DNA of 13,823 bases from Chloroflexota bacterium (GCA_023380675.1 JAMCRS010000169.1:8498-22320), one strand, 5' to 3'; numbered from the stretch's first letter, positions 6,330-13,749 are shown. Notes: generated by a model from the letters alone, not told the origin. Numbers and translations are program-made.

Positions 6330-9095
6330 GTGGCTAGATATATTCTTCCCTTTTCATCAAGCGAGGCGACGCTCGCGCTGGCAGGAGGCAAGGGCGCGAA
6401 TCTGAGCGAACTCGCCCGCGCGGGGTTCGCCGTCCCGCCGGGCTTTATCATCACGACGGACGCGTATCGCGCGTTCGTGCAGACCAACGAGCTCCAGCCC
6501 CGTATTCTCGCCCTCGTTCACACCGTCTCGCCCGACGATCCCGCCGCGCTCGAAACCGCGTCCGCCGAAATCCGCACGCTCTTTGAGCGCGGCGCCCTTC
6601 CCGATGAAATCGCCGCCGAGATCCGCGCGGCGTATCACGAATTAATTACCCAACCCTCCACTACGCAACTATTCAACTATTCAACCATCCAACTACCCGT
6701 CGCTATCCGCTCGTCCGCGACCGCCGAAGACTTGCCAGGCCTCTCGTTCGCCGGCCAACAGGACACGTACCTGAACATTGTCGGCGAAGATCCAGCCCTC
6801 GGCGCCGTCGAGAAATGTTGGGGCAGCCTGTGGACGGGGCGCGCCATCGGCTACCGTGCCCGGAATCAGATTCCGCCGGAAGAGGTGGCGCTTGCGGTCG
6901 TCGTGCAGGCGATGGTCGCGTCCGAAGCCTCGGGCATCTTGTTCACGGCGAATCCACTCACCGGGCGCCGGGATGAAACCGTCGTCGACGCGAGCTTTGG
7001 GTTGGGTGAGGCGATAGTATCGGGCCAAGTAAATCCGGATCACTATGTGGTCCATCCGGGCGATTGGCAAATCACGCGCCGCACCCTCGGCGACAAGGCG
7101 CTCGCCATCCTCCCCCGCGCGGGCGGCGGGACCGAACGCGTCGCACGGGCGGATGGTTCGGAGCAGGCGCTGCCGGACGCCGCGATCGTCGCGCTCGCAC
7201 AGACGGCCGAGCGTGTCGCCGAACATTTCGGATCGCCGCAGGATATCGAATGGGCGCGGGCCAACGGAGAGCTCTATCTCTTGCAGTCGCGCCCGATCAC
7301 GTCGCTCTATCCCGTACCGGCCAACCCTTTTGCCGATCCCGGGCTGCGCATTTATGCTAGCCTGAATTCTATCCAGGGTGTTACGGACCCCCTCACACCG
7401 TTCGGGGCGAATGTGCTGCAGATCTTGGGCGGGAACGGCATCGTCCAACTCCTGCAGATCCCTGGAAATCCGCGCGCGTTTCTCCCTTTCGCCGGCGGCC
7501 GGCTGTTCATCGACATGACGGACCTGGCGCGAGATCCGCGCTTGAGAAATGTTGTGACGGGGGTATTTGAACGGGGCGACCCGGGCGCGCTCGCGGCCTT
7601 CCGGCGACTCGTGGCCCAAGGGCGCATTCCACTCCAGCCGACCCTGACCCGGCGCCGCGCCTGGCATCTGCTGCGCCGAGCCGCGCCGCTCGTGTGGAGA
7701 GTGTTCAGAGTGCTGCTCATTCCAGAGCGCGCGGCCGCTCGTATAATGACGATTCTTGAGCAGGAGGTGAGCGAGGAGCGTGAACGTCTCACTACGGCCC
7801 GAGACCTGCGGCAGCGATTACACCTCTTGCAGACCGGGTTACCGCGTGTCTTTGTGCGCGTCATCACGGAAGGAGCGCCGGTCCTCTTTCCGGTCTTCGC
7901 CGGATTGACGATCGTGGACGGATGGCTTCAGAACTGGCTGGGAGAAGAACCGGGGACGGTGCTGCGTGTGATGCGGGGGGTGCCGAACAACGTCACGACG
8001 GAGATGGACCTGAAATTGTGGCACGCGGCGCAGAGGATCCAAACGGATCCGGCCGCGGCGCAAGCGGTGAAAGAGTTGCGGGTCTCGGGTTTCACGTTTC
8101 AGTTCTCAAACGGCTCTCAGAACCTGCCGCCGACCGTGCGGCGCACGCTCGAAGAGTTTTTGGGAAAATACGGAATGCGCGCCGCCGGCGAAATTGACAT
8201 CGGACGACCGCGCTGGCGGGACGACCCAACTCCTGTCCTCTCCACGCTCGCCGGCTATCTCCAACTCACAGACCCTACGATGGCGCCGGACGCCGTCTTC
8301 GCGCGGGGTCGGGCAGAGAGCGAGAGGCTCGCGGCAGAATTGATTGCGCGCACCCGGAGGACGCGTTTCGGCTGGCTGCGCGCCCGGCTGCTCGGTGGGG
8401 CAATTCGCCGGATGCGGTTAGTGAGCGGCCTGCGCGAGCTGCCGAAATTCAGGATGGTGCAGGTGCTCGACCTCTATCGGACCGCGCTCCTCGAGAGTGC
8501 TCGGGAGTTGGTCGCGCGCGGTGCGCTGGAACGCGCCGAGGATATCTTTTTTGTCCCGCTAAATACGCTTGAGGCATTTGCGGCGGGGCAGCCGTTAGAG
8601 TTGAAAAGCATCGTGCGTGCGGAGCAGGCCAGCTACGAGCGCGAGCAGATGCGGCGGCAGTTGCCGCGCCTGCTCCTGAGTACAGGCGAGGCATTCTATG
8701 AAGGCGTGACGGACACAGAGACGGGCAAGGACAATCTCGTCGGCGACCCCGTTTCGCCCGGAATGGTCGAGGGACGCGTGCAGGTGGTGCTCGATCCGCG
8801 CGGCGCGCGCTTGGAGCCGGGCGCGATCTTGGTCTGTCCGGCGACGGATCCCGGTTGGACCCCGCTCTTTTTGACCGCGAGCGGGTTGGTCATGGAGATC
8901 GGGGGGCTCATCACGCACGGGTCGGTGGTGGCACGGGAATACGGCATCCCCGCCGTGGTCGGCGTCCACAACGCGACGACGCGGCTCAGGACGGGCGACC
9001 GCGTGCGCGTGGACGGGAATCGGGGACGGGTGACAGTGCTCAATGAGCCGATGGCCAATGAACCAAATGACAAAAGGGGAGGGAGTGTAGCTTAG
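6330..9095 (+). CDS. PEP-utilising enzyme, rifampicin phosphotransferase (Rph)-like / PEP-synthase-like
   Basis: The 921-residue protein has the three parts of Rph-type dikinases. The N-terminal ATP-grasp/PEP-synthase-like domain carries GGKGANL (K21), RSSATAEDLPGLSFAGQQDTY (from R127), ASGILFTANPLTG and LLQSRPIT (around 319). A middle helical region begins at about SIQGVTDPLTPFG, and a C-terminal swivelling phosphohistidine domain has GGLITHGSVVAREYGIPAV with the presumed catalytic H863. The PEP-binding TIM barrel of true PEP synthase is absent, which favours an Rph-like antibiotic kinase (about 870 residues) using ATP for phosphoryl transfer. The substrate is not proven. The GTG at 6330 was chosen over an in-frame GTG at 6297 because AAGGAG (6318-6323) lies 6 nt upstream and VARYILPF begins the family homology. 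An 8-bp repeat tract interrupts the ATP-grasp domain (residues 113-123). The gene follows tetR and is probably under its control. Confidence 0.85.
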   Translation: MARYILPFSSSEATLALAGGKGANLSELARAGFAVPPGFIITTDAYRAFVQTNELQPRILALVHTVSPDDPAALETASAEIRTLFERGALPDEIAAEIRAAYHELITQPSTTQLFNYSTIQLPVAIRSSATAEDLPGLSFAGQQDTYLNIVGEDPALGAVEKCWGSLWTGRAIGYRARNQIPPEEVALAVVVQAMVASEASGILFTANPLTGRRDETVVDASFGLGEAIVSGQVNPDHYVVHPGDWQITRRTLGDKALAILPRAGGGTERVARADGSEQALPDAAIVALAQTAERVAEHFGSPQDIEWARANGELYLLQSRPITSLYPVPANPFADPGLRIYASLNSIQGVTDPLTPFGANVLQILGGNGIVQLLQIPGNPRAFLPFAGGRLFIDMTDLARDPRLRNVVTGVFERGDPGALAAFRRLVAQGRIPLQPTLTRRRAWHLLRRAAPLVWRVFRVLLIPERAAARIMTILEQEVSEERERLTTARDLRQRLHLLQTGLPRVFVRVITEGAPVLFPVFAGLTIVDGWLQNWLGEEPGTVLRVMRGVPNNVTTEMDLKLWHAAQRIQTDPAAAQAVKELRVSGFTFQFSNGSQNLPPTVRRTLEEFLGKYGMRAAGEIDIGRPRWRDDPTPVLSTLAGYLQLTDPTMAPDAVFARGRAESERLAAELIARTRRTRFGWLRARLLGGAIRRMRLVSGLRELPKFRMVQVLDLYRTALLESARELVARGALERAEDIFFVPLNTLEAFAAGQPLELKSIVRAEQASYEREQMRRQLPRLLLSTGEAFYEGVTDTETGKDNLVGDPVSPGMVEGRVQVVLDPRGARLEPGAILVCPATDPGWTPLFLTASGLVMEIGGLITHGSVVAREYGIPAVVGVHNATTRLRTGDRVRVDGNRGRVTVLNEPMANEPNDKRGGSVA
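6666..6697 (+). repeat. Octamer tandem repeat inside the Rph-like gene
   Basis: Four consecutive 8-bp units read CAACTATT, CAACTATT, CAACCATC and CAACTACC, with a degenerate fifth (CAACCCTC) at 6651-6658. The tract is AT-rich in a GC-rich gene and encodes a Thr/Asn/Gln-rich loop just before the RSSATAEDLPG motif. Because 8 is not a multiple of 3, gain or loss of a unit would shift the frame. Confidence 0.75.
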
Positions 9096-9107
9096 CCCAC
9101 CTGCCCC

Positions 9108-9905
9108 GCGCAGGCAGAGACACTGCACCAGCCCCGCCGCATTGCCCAGCGCTTCATAGGCTTGGAGCGCGCGCTCGACAATCGGGCCGGCAGACTCGTA
9201 CTCGCCGATCGAAACCCGGTAGGTCGCTTGCTCGCGGAGCGCCTCGGCCTGCCGGTTTCCCAGCGCGCGTTCATAATGAATCTCGCGCCGCAGGGAATCG
9301 CAGATCAAATCCGCGTCGCCCGTCGACTCGGCGATCTCACGCAACGCGAGGAGATCGACGTGCTGCGCCGCGCTCTCGCCGCGCCAGGGGTAAATCGTCT
9401 CGCGCAAACCCAGAAGGTCGGCACGGAGGCGGGGCGCGTCGACCAGTTCGAGCGCCCGTTGGATATGCGCGAGACCTTCCATATCCGCATACACGGCCCG
9501 CGCGTGGTGGGCGGCGCGCAAATAGCATTCGGCCGCGCGCGCGGGCTCGCCGCCGCGATCCCAATGCAGCGCGAGCGTGCCTGCGAATTCATCGCCTGCG
9601 GCGCCGAGCTGTTCCATGATCCGCGCCACGCGCCGATGCCGCCGCGTGCCCGACCAGGTCTGCATCGGACGGCGCGTCCGCCACCGCCGCGACCTGGCAC
9701 AGTTTCATGGCGGCGAACGTTCGCGCGCGCGTTCGTTTCGGTCTCGTCGGGCCAAAGCGTGAATGCCAACGTTTCGCGGTTCACCGGTTGATCAGAATGC
9801 AGGAGGAGAAAAGCGAGCAGAGGCAGGGTTTTCGGCGGCGCGGAAAACTTACGGTTGCGCTTCTTCCAACATGCGAAATGAACCCAGGGGGTGTAAGCGT
9901 AACAT
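9108..9905 (-). pseudogene. Decayed SARP/BTAD-TPR family transcriptional regulator
   Basis: Pieces of a large activator of the winged-helix/BTAD-AAA-TPR type are visible in different minus-strand frames. The start MLRLHPLGSFRMLEEAQP (from ATG 9905) is typical, but a TAA follows at 9849-9851. One base out of frame the homology resumes as KFSAPPKTLPLLAFLLLHSD and runs through LAFTLWPDETETNARANVRR to about 9707. After a further frame change, TPR-type helices appear (RRHRRVARIMEQL, LALHWDRGGEPARAAECYL, MEGLAHIQRALELV) down to about 9110. The middle, which should contain the BTAD rest and an ATPase domain of several hundred residues, is missing. The C-terminus is cut where the region meets the 3' end of the convergent Rph-like gene. 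Intact relatives are around 1000 residues; about 250 remain here. A product is very unlikely. Confidence 0.8.
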
Positions 9906-9952
9906 AGCCCCCCGTCATGGAGACCATTTCCGTCCGCTGAGGCGTACGGCAG

Positions 9953-9981
9953 CGGATAACAGGAACTCGTCATCGTGTCAA
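9953..9981 (-). promoter_or_regulatory. Possible relict promoter of the SARP pseudogene
   Basis: A perfect TTGACA (9976-9981, minus strand) is followed after 17 nt by a weak -10, TATCCG (9953-9958). Initiation would be about 40 nt before the pseudogene ATG. Confidence 0.35.
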
Positions 9982-10062
9982 AATGAAGAGCCCTTGTGAT
10001 TTTGCGTGTTTGGGCCGACCCCCCCTTCCGGGGCCGACAAAATGCGCCTCGTCGCACAAACA

Positions 10063-10086
10063 ATCCGCCTGCCGGCATGGGCGGAT
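10063..10086. repeat. Inverted repeat with nested palindrome
   Basis: ATCCGCC (10063-10069) and GGCGGAT (10080-10086) flank a loop containing the palindrome GCCGGC. The type resembles short intergenic REP-like hairpins. No T-run follows on either strand. Confidence 0.5.
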
Positions 10087-10154
10087 AAGGTGAGGCCGCT
10101 CGCCCGATGCGCGCCCTGAGATTTGCTGCAGATCTTGGGCGGGGCTAGGATGAG

Positions 10155-10369
10155 CACGGCTGAGCGCCGTGGCGTAAGCGGCGCAGGCCCCTTGGATCTC
10201 CATTCGCCACGTGATGATTGCGGAGGTGAAATGTGACGCGGTACGGAGGCACGGCTCTCACGTCCTTGCGGCGCGCCCGCGCGGCCAATGCACGGCCGGC
10301 GCGCCGGCATATCGGGCTTGGGTTTTTCGACAAGGCAGACTGAAACTAGTCTGCCTTTTGCGTTTTTTT
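10155..10369 (+). ncRNA. Candidate structured leader or small RNA ending in an intrinsic terminator
   Basis: This gene-free stretch can fold into several stable stems. They are CACGGC/GCCGTG (10155-10171), an 11-bp stem built on GGCGCGCC (10267-10277 with 10298-10309, one bulged G) enclosing GGCC/GGCC, and finally a terminator at 10332-10369. A weak promoter, TTGCTG (10123-10128) - 17 nt - TAGGAT (10146-10151), would start RNA near 10157. CCTTG (10264-10268) can pair with CAAGG (10331-10335) in the terminator stem, offering a possible antiterminator. No known riboswitch family is recognised. It may be a leader controlling the kinase gene downstream, or an independent small RNA. Confidence 0.35.
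10332..10369 (+). terminator. Strong Rho-independent terminator
   Basis: A perfect 10-bp stem AAGGCAGACT/AGTCTGCCTT (10332-10341 and 10348-10357) with a 6-nt loop is followed by TTGCG and seven Ts (10363-10369). It points along the plus strand and ends only 46 bp before the start of the haem sensor kinase, with no promoter visible in between. Confidence 0.85.
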
Positions 10370-10415
10370 CTGCTCCCCGGCCGAGGGGCGCGGAGACTGG
10401 AAATGGAGAGAGCCG

Positions 10416-11954
10416 ATGCGAGCAAAGCAATACTTGTCCAGCTTGCGATTCAAGATCACGGTGGGGGCGGCGATCTTGCTCGTGCCGATCCTCGGAGCTT
10501 ATTCGCACATCCAGTACTATCGCCAGTACGATATCCTCCTGGGCGATTTGGAACACTCGACGACGGCGATGGGGCAGGTGATCACGAGCAGTCTCCAACC
10601 CGCCTTGCTGAGCAACAACGTGGACGAGATTCAGCACATTGTCGCGGGGGTCGCTCAACAGGACGACATCGTCAATCTCGCCTTGCTCGATCGACAGGGC
10701 ACCGTCCGCATCGCGCCGAAAGGGGAGGCGGTCGGCGCCCAACTCAACCCCCAAGACCCGACCTGCCAGGTCTGTCATCGCTATTCGCAAGACGAGCGCC
10801 AGGGGAGCGTGATCCTCGATCAACCGAATGGGCGAATTCTCCGCACGATGACGCCCATCCAGAATCGCCCCGAGTGCTATGGGTGCCATGATTCGAACGT
10901 GTGGCTCAACGGTGTTCTGCTGGCCGATGTGTCGATGGCGAATGTCGACCAATATATGGCCGTCGACCTGCGCGACAGCATCCTGGGGTCTTTTGCGGCC
11001 ATGTTTCTCACGATCGCGGCGATCCATTTTCTGATGAGCCGACTGGTCGTGAGCAAGCTCGAGCGCCTGGTCCAGTCGATCAAGCGATTTGGCCGGGGCG
11101 ACCTGGGGGAGCGGGTCTCGATCACGGGCGGCGACGAGATCGGGGAATTGGGGCAGGCCTTTAACCGAATGGCGGATGGGCTGCAGGCCAAGGAAAAAGA
11201 AAACCAGCAGCTCTACGCCGAGCTGCAGCGCAAGGAGGTCTTGCGCGGGCAGCTGCTGGAAAAATTGAATCACGCACAGGAGCAAGAGCGCAAGCGGATT
11301 GCGCGCGACCTGCACGATCAACTGGGCCAGGTGCTCAGCGCGATGACGATGGAGATCGAAGCCGCGGAGCGGGCGCTGCCGCCGGAGCAGGCCCGGCTGA
11401 AAGAACGCCTGGTGCACGCGCGGTCTGTCGCCATAAACGCAATGGATCAGACACACGCGCTGATTCTCGATTTGCGACCGTTCGTCCTGGACGATTTGGG
11501 GCTCGTCCCCGCGCTCCGTTCCTACGCGGATCAAACACTGGCTCCGCGCGGAGTCCAGGTGCAAGTGACGGTCGCGGGGCCCGCGCGCCGGTTGCCGCCC
11601 GAAGCGGAAACCGTCCTGTTTCGCATTGCGCAGGAAGCGCTCAACAATATTGCGAATCACGCGGCCGCGCAGCACGCGACCGTGGCCTTGCAGTTTGGCG
11701 AGGCGCGCGTCCAGGTGATGATCCAGGACGACGGCTGCGGGTTCGACCCCGTCCTCCCCGGCTCTATCGACGAATGGCGCGGGTTGGGGCTGCTCGGAAT
11801 GCAAGAGCGCGCCACCCTGGCCGGGGGGATGGTCGAAATTGAGTCCAAACCCGGACAGGGGACGCGCGTATTGATCACAATGCCCTTCGCGGGACCGGCG
11901 GCGCCGGACGGCCCGGCGGGCAAGGAAACCGTCGCGGCCCCGCCGGTCCAGTAA
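10416..11954 (+). CDS. Sensor histidine kinase (NarX/HisKA_3 class) with two c-type haem motifs in the periplasmic domain
   Basis: A membrane sensor of 512 residues. A transmembrane helix (about 13-30) is followed by an extracytoplasmic domain (31-185) holding two haem-attachment motifs, CQVCH (117-121) and CYGCH (154-158). A second transmembrane helix (188-208), a HAMP linker (about 208-262) and a coiled coil (262-290) come next. The dimerisation/phospho-acceptor region has H300 in ERKRIARDLHDQLGQ. The ATPase domain carries the N-box EALNNIANHA (N411), DDGCGF (438-443) and GLGLLGMQER (456-465). Covalent haem suggests sensing of redox state, oxygen, NO or another haem ligand, and requires cytochrome c maturation. 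GGAGAG (10405-10410) lies 5 nt before the ATG. No response regulator is adjacent, so its NarL-type partner must be elsewhere. The C-terminal 20 residues are low-complexity. The upstream terminator suggests control by readthrough. Confidence 0.93.
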   Translation: MRAKQYLSSLRFKITVGAAILLVPILGAYSHIQYYRQYDILLGDLEHSTTAMGQVITSSLQPALLSNNVDEIQHIVAGVAQQDDIVNLALLDRQGTVRIAPKGEAVGAQLNPQDPTCQVCHRYSQDERQGSVILDQPNGRILRTMTPIQNRPECYGCHDSNVWLNGVLLADVSMANVDQYMAVDLRDSILGSFAAMFLTIAAIHFLMSRLVVSKLERLVQSIKRFGRGDLGERVSITGGDEIGELGQAFNRMADGLQAKEKENQQLYAELQRKEVLRGQLLEKLNHAQEQERKRIARDLHDQLGQVLSAMTMEIEAAERALPPEQARLKERLVHARSVAINAMDQTHALILDLRPFVLDDLGLVPALRSYADQTLAPRGVQVQVTVAGPARRLPPEAETVLFRIAQEALNNIANHAAAQHATVALQFGEARVQVMIQDDGCGFDPVLPGSIDEWRGLGLLGMQERATLAGGMVEIESKPGQGTRVLITMPFAGPAAPDGPAGKETVAAPPVQ

Positions 11955-12026
11955 AGGCGCGGATGTGATTCCATTGGACACATTGAACGGCGGAGGGCGA
12001 ATGGATGTGTCAGGGAGGGCACGTCC

Positions 12027-13427
12027 CTATTGAATCCAGTCGACGACGCGCTCGTTCGAATTGTTGTACCAGATGGGCAGAAGGTCGGTGACGTTCTTGA
12101 GCACCTGCTTGAGCCCCGTTCCGTCGACGTTCACGACGAAAAACTCCCACTTGCCGTTCCGGTCCGAAAGGAACAAGATCTGCTTGCCGTCCGGCGACCA
12201 ACGCGGCGCGACGTTGTTGACGGGCGTCGAGGCGAACGGGTCGGCAAACGTCACGGGCGTCACAAAACTCCCGTCCGCGTTCATCACGTTGATTTCCCAA
12301 TGATTGGCCTGCCGGACCTGGAAGGCGATCTTGCTCCCATCCGGGCTGTAGAGGGTGGACTGCACCGCGGGATTCTGGCTAAAGATCGTGACCGGATCGG
12401 CGCTGGTCAAGGTATCCGTCGTCAAGATGCCGAACGTCGCATCCGCGAACGCAATGGTGTGATTATCGGTGCTCCACGTCGGCGAAAAGCAATGGTACGA
12501 ACAACGCGGTTCCGTGAGCGTCCGGGTATCCAGGTCGATCACGCCGATCTTCCAGTGCGGATCGGCCACGATATTAAAGCACATGGTGTAAAAGCAGATC
12601 TTTTTGTCGTCGAGCGTCCCGCCCTTTTGCGATACGTAGGCAATGCGCGTGCCGTCGGGACTCCATTGGGGCGAGAGGGGTTTATAGACGCCGAATATCT
12701 CCTGCTCGTTCGTCCCGTCCGCGTTCGCGGTAAAGACGCCCGCGGAGGCGTCCCACCGGGCGAACGTGATGTGTTTCCCATCCGGCGACCACGCGGGGTC
12801 CATCCCGTACGTAATGCGCGTCAGGTTCGTCCCATCGCCATTCACGGTGTAAATGTTGCTGCCGCTCGCCACCTGAAAGATCAGGCGCCCCTGGAGCGTC
12901 CCTTGCGGCACGGGGGTGGCAAAGGGATTGGCGATTACGGGCCGCGGGGTCGGCGTCATCGTCGGTCCGTACTGCGTGCTGTCGCCGTGGATGAGCAGGC
13001 GGAAGGAAACGGGAGTGGAATTGTTATTCGTCACGACGGCGAAATAGCGGCCGGGCGCATTGAACGTGCCCATCCAGACGAGATCGTGGACCGCGTCCGA
13101 GGTGCCCGCGCCCGGCTTGGTCCCATAACCGACGGGCGCGGTTTTAGGATCGTTCAACCAGGCTTGCGCCTGCGCGGGCGTAAAGATAGCGAGCACCACA
13201 TTGCTCGCCGCGTTGTCGTCGAGAGACGCCCAAATACGGGACCGGTCGCCGCTGTAATCGAAAGCGAACCAGAGGCTGGCATTCGGCGCCAGGGTTTGCC
13301 ACGCGTCCGTTCCCAGGAGAGCATCGTTAGGACCGGCGCCGGTCGGCCCGGCGGCGAAGACCGCCGTCGCGAGACCGGCGGCGGCGAGGAGAATGAGGAG
13401 CAGGAAAAAACGTTGCAGGTGTTTCAT
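12027..13427 (-). CDS. Secreted TolB/PD40-type beta-propeller protein
   Basis: The 466-residue product begins with a clear signal peptide (basic MKHLQR, hydrophobic core, probable cleavage near AVFA-AG at about 25). An N-terminal beta-sandwich-like domain (36-150) resembles bacterial pre-peptidase C-terminal (PPC) modules. A Thr/Pro-rich linker (156-177) leads to a propeller with five visible PD40 blades, marked by WSPDGK (213-218), WSPDGT (255-260), WSTDNH (318-323), YSPDGS (360-365) and WSPDGK (410-415). Such propellers mediate protein or ligand binding; no enzymatic function is implied. The third blade region carries two cysteine pairs (278/283 and 309/313), perhaps disulfides or a metal site. 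AAGGAG (13434-13439) lies 6 nt before the ATG. The gene is convergent with the kinase, with only 72 bp between their stop codons. No Tol-Pal neighbours are present, so a TolB role is not supported. Confidence 0.88.
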   Translation of the reverse strand: MKHLQRFFLLLILLAAAGLATAVFAAGPTGAGPNDALLGTDAWQTLAPNASLWFAFDYSGDRSRIWASLDDNAASNVVLAIFTPAQAQAWLNDPKTAPVGYGTKPGAGTSDAVHDLVWMGTFNAPGRYFAVVTNNNSTPVSFRLLIHGDSTQYGPTMTPTPRPVIANPFATPVPQGTLQGRLIFQVASGSNIYTVNGDGTNLTRITYGMDPAWSPDGKHITFARWDASAGVFTANADGTNEQEIFGVYKPLSPQWSPDGTRIAYVSQKGGTLDDKKICFYTMCFNIVADPHWKIGVIDLDTRTLTEPRCSYHCFSPTWSTDNHTIAFADATFGILTTDTLTSADPVTIFSQNPAVQSTLYSPDGSKIAFQVRQANHWEINVMNADGSFVTPVTFADPFASTPVNNVAPRWSPDGKQILFLSDRNGKWEFFVVNVDGTGLKQVLKNVTDLLPIWYNNSNERVVDWIQ

Positions 13428-13442
13428 GGCGTACTCCTTGGG

Positions 13443-13460
13443 GCATACTTGAGCATACTT
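13443..13460. promoter_or_regulatory. Two direct repeats one helical turn apart upstream of the propeller gene
   Basis: GCATACTT occurs at 13443-13450 and 13453-13460, a spacing of 10 bp, just upstream of the ribosome site of the minus-strand propeller gene. Helically phased direct repeats are typical of activator or repressor half-sites. No clear -10/-35 pair was found nearby. Confidence 0.35.
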
Positions 13461-13564
13461 TCACAATGCAGGAGTGCTCTCTCTTATTGTCTGACAAGCG
13501 GGGCGGATTGTCAACCTCGAGGCAAGCCGGTTACCATCGAGTGCGGTTCAGATTGGGGGCAACT

Positions 13565-13670
13565 CGTCATTGCGAGCGACCGTAGGGAGCGAAGCAATCT
13601 CACCCGAGACTGAGATTGCGCCCGCGGCACTCCACAGGACGCCGCCGCTTCGCGGCTCCTCGCATTGACG
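13565..13670. repeat. MITE/REP-like intergenic repeat with nested inverted repeats
   Basis: Outer arms CGTCATTGCGAG (13565-13576) and CTCGCATTGACG (13659-13670) are inverted repeats with one mismatch in 12. Nested inside are a perfect 8-bp stem GCAATCTC/GAGATTGC (13594-13601 and 13612-13619) and a hairpin GCCGC-TTC-GCGGC (13644-13656). Elements with the phrase CGTCATTGCGAG...GCAATCTC are spread between genes in many environmental bacterial genomes, including Chloroflexota. It encodes nothing and is probably a non-autonomous mobile or REP-like element. Confidence 0.7.
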
Positions 13671-13715
13671 CTCGTCTGTGTCGATTCGCCCCGAAACTGA
13701 ACTGTTAGTATGTGG

Positions 13716-13744
13716 TTGAGATGGGACGCATCTCGTGGTATCCT
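13716..13744 (+). promoter_or_regulatory. Candidate promoter with an internal inverted repeat at the right edge
   Basis: TTGAGA (13716-13721) and TATCCT (13739-13744) are separated by 17 nt. The spacer region contains a 6-bp inverted repeat, GAGATG/CATCTC (13718-13723 and 13729-13734), placed where an operator could be. Transcription would start near 13750. Confidence 0.4.
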
Positions 13745-13749
13745 CGCCG

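Noticed and set aside
6693..7667. A 324-codon minus-strand frame inside the Rph-like gene
   Set aside because: It is antisense to conserved ATP-grasp motifs and resembles no protein family.
6330..9095. True PEP synthase (ppsA)
   Set aside because: The C-terminal PEP-binding TIM barrel is absent; the protein ends with the phosphohistidine domain, as in Rph-type enzymes.
8595..9665. A 356-codon minus-strand frame as an intact regulator gene
   Set aside because: Only its first 186 or so codons look like TPR sequence; the rest is antisense to the Rph-like gene. It starts inside the deleted region, so it is part of the pseudogene.
10226..10236. Start-stop mini-ORF (ATG TGA) behind a GGAGGT in the kinase leader
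   Set aside because: Too little to support; SD-like words are common in purine-rich sequence, and it lies before the terminator without a known mechanism.
9978..11981. A 667-codon open frame on the minus strand
   Set aside because: It is antisense to the sensor kinase, whose motifs are unmistakable on the plus strand; the translation is Arg/His/Asp-rich and matches no family. It is an effect of GC-rich codon use.
12012..12028. Hairpin AGGGA/TCCCT between the convergent kinase and propeller genes as a terminator
   Set aside because: The stem is only 5 bp, overlaps the propeller stop codon and has no T-run on either strand.
12030..13613. A 527-codon open frame on the plus strand
   Set aside because: It mirrors the propeller gene, which has a signal peptide, a ribosome site and five PD40 motifs. 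The antisense translation is a low-information Arg/Val/Gly-rich string.
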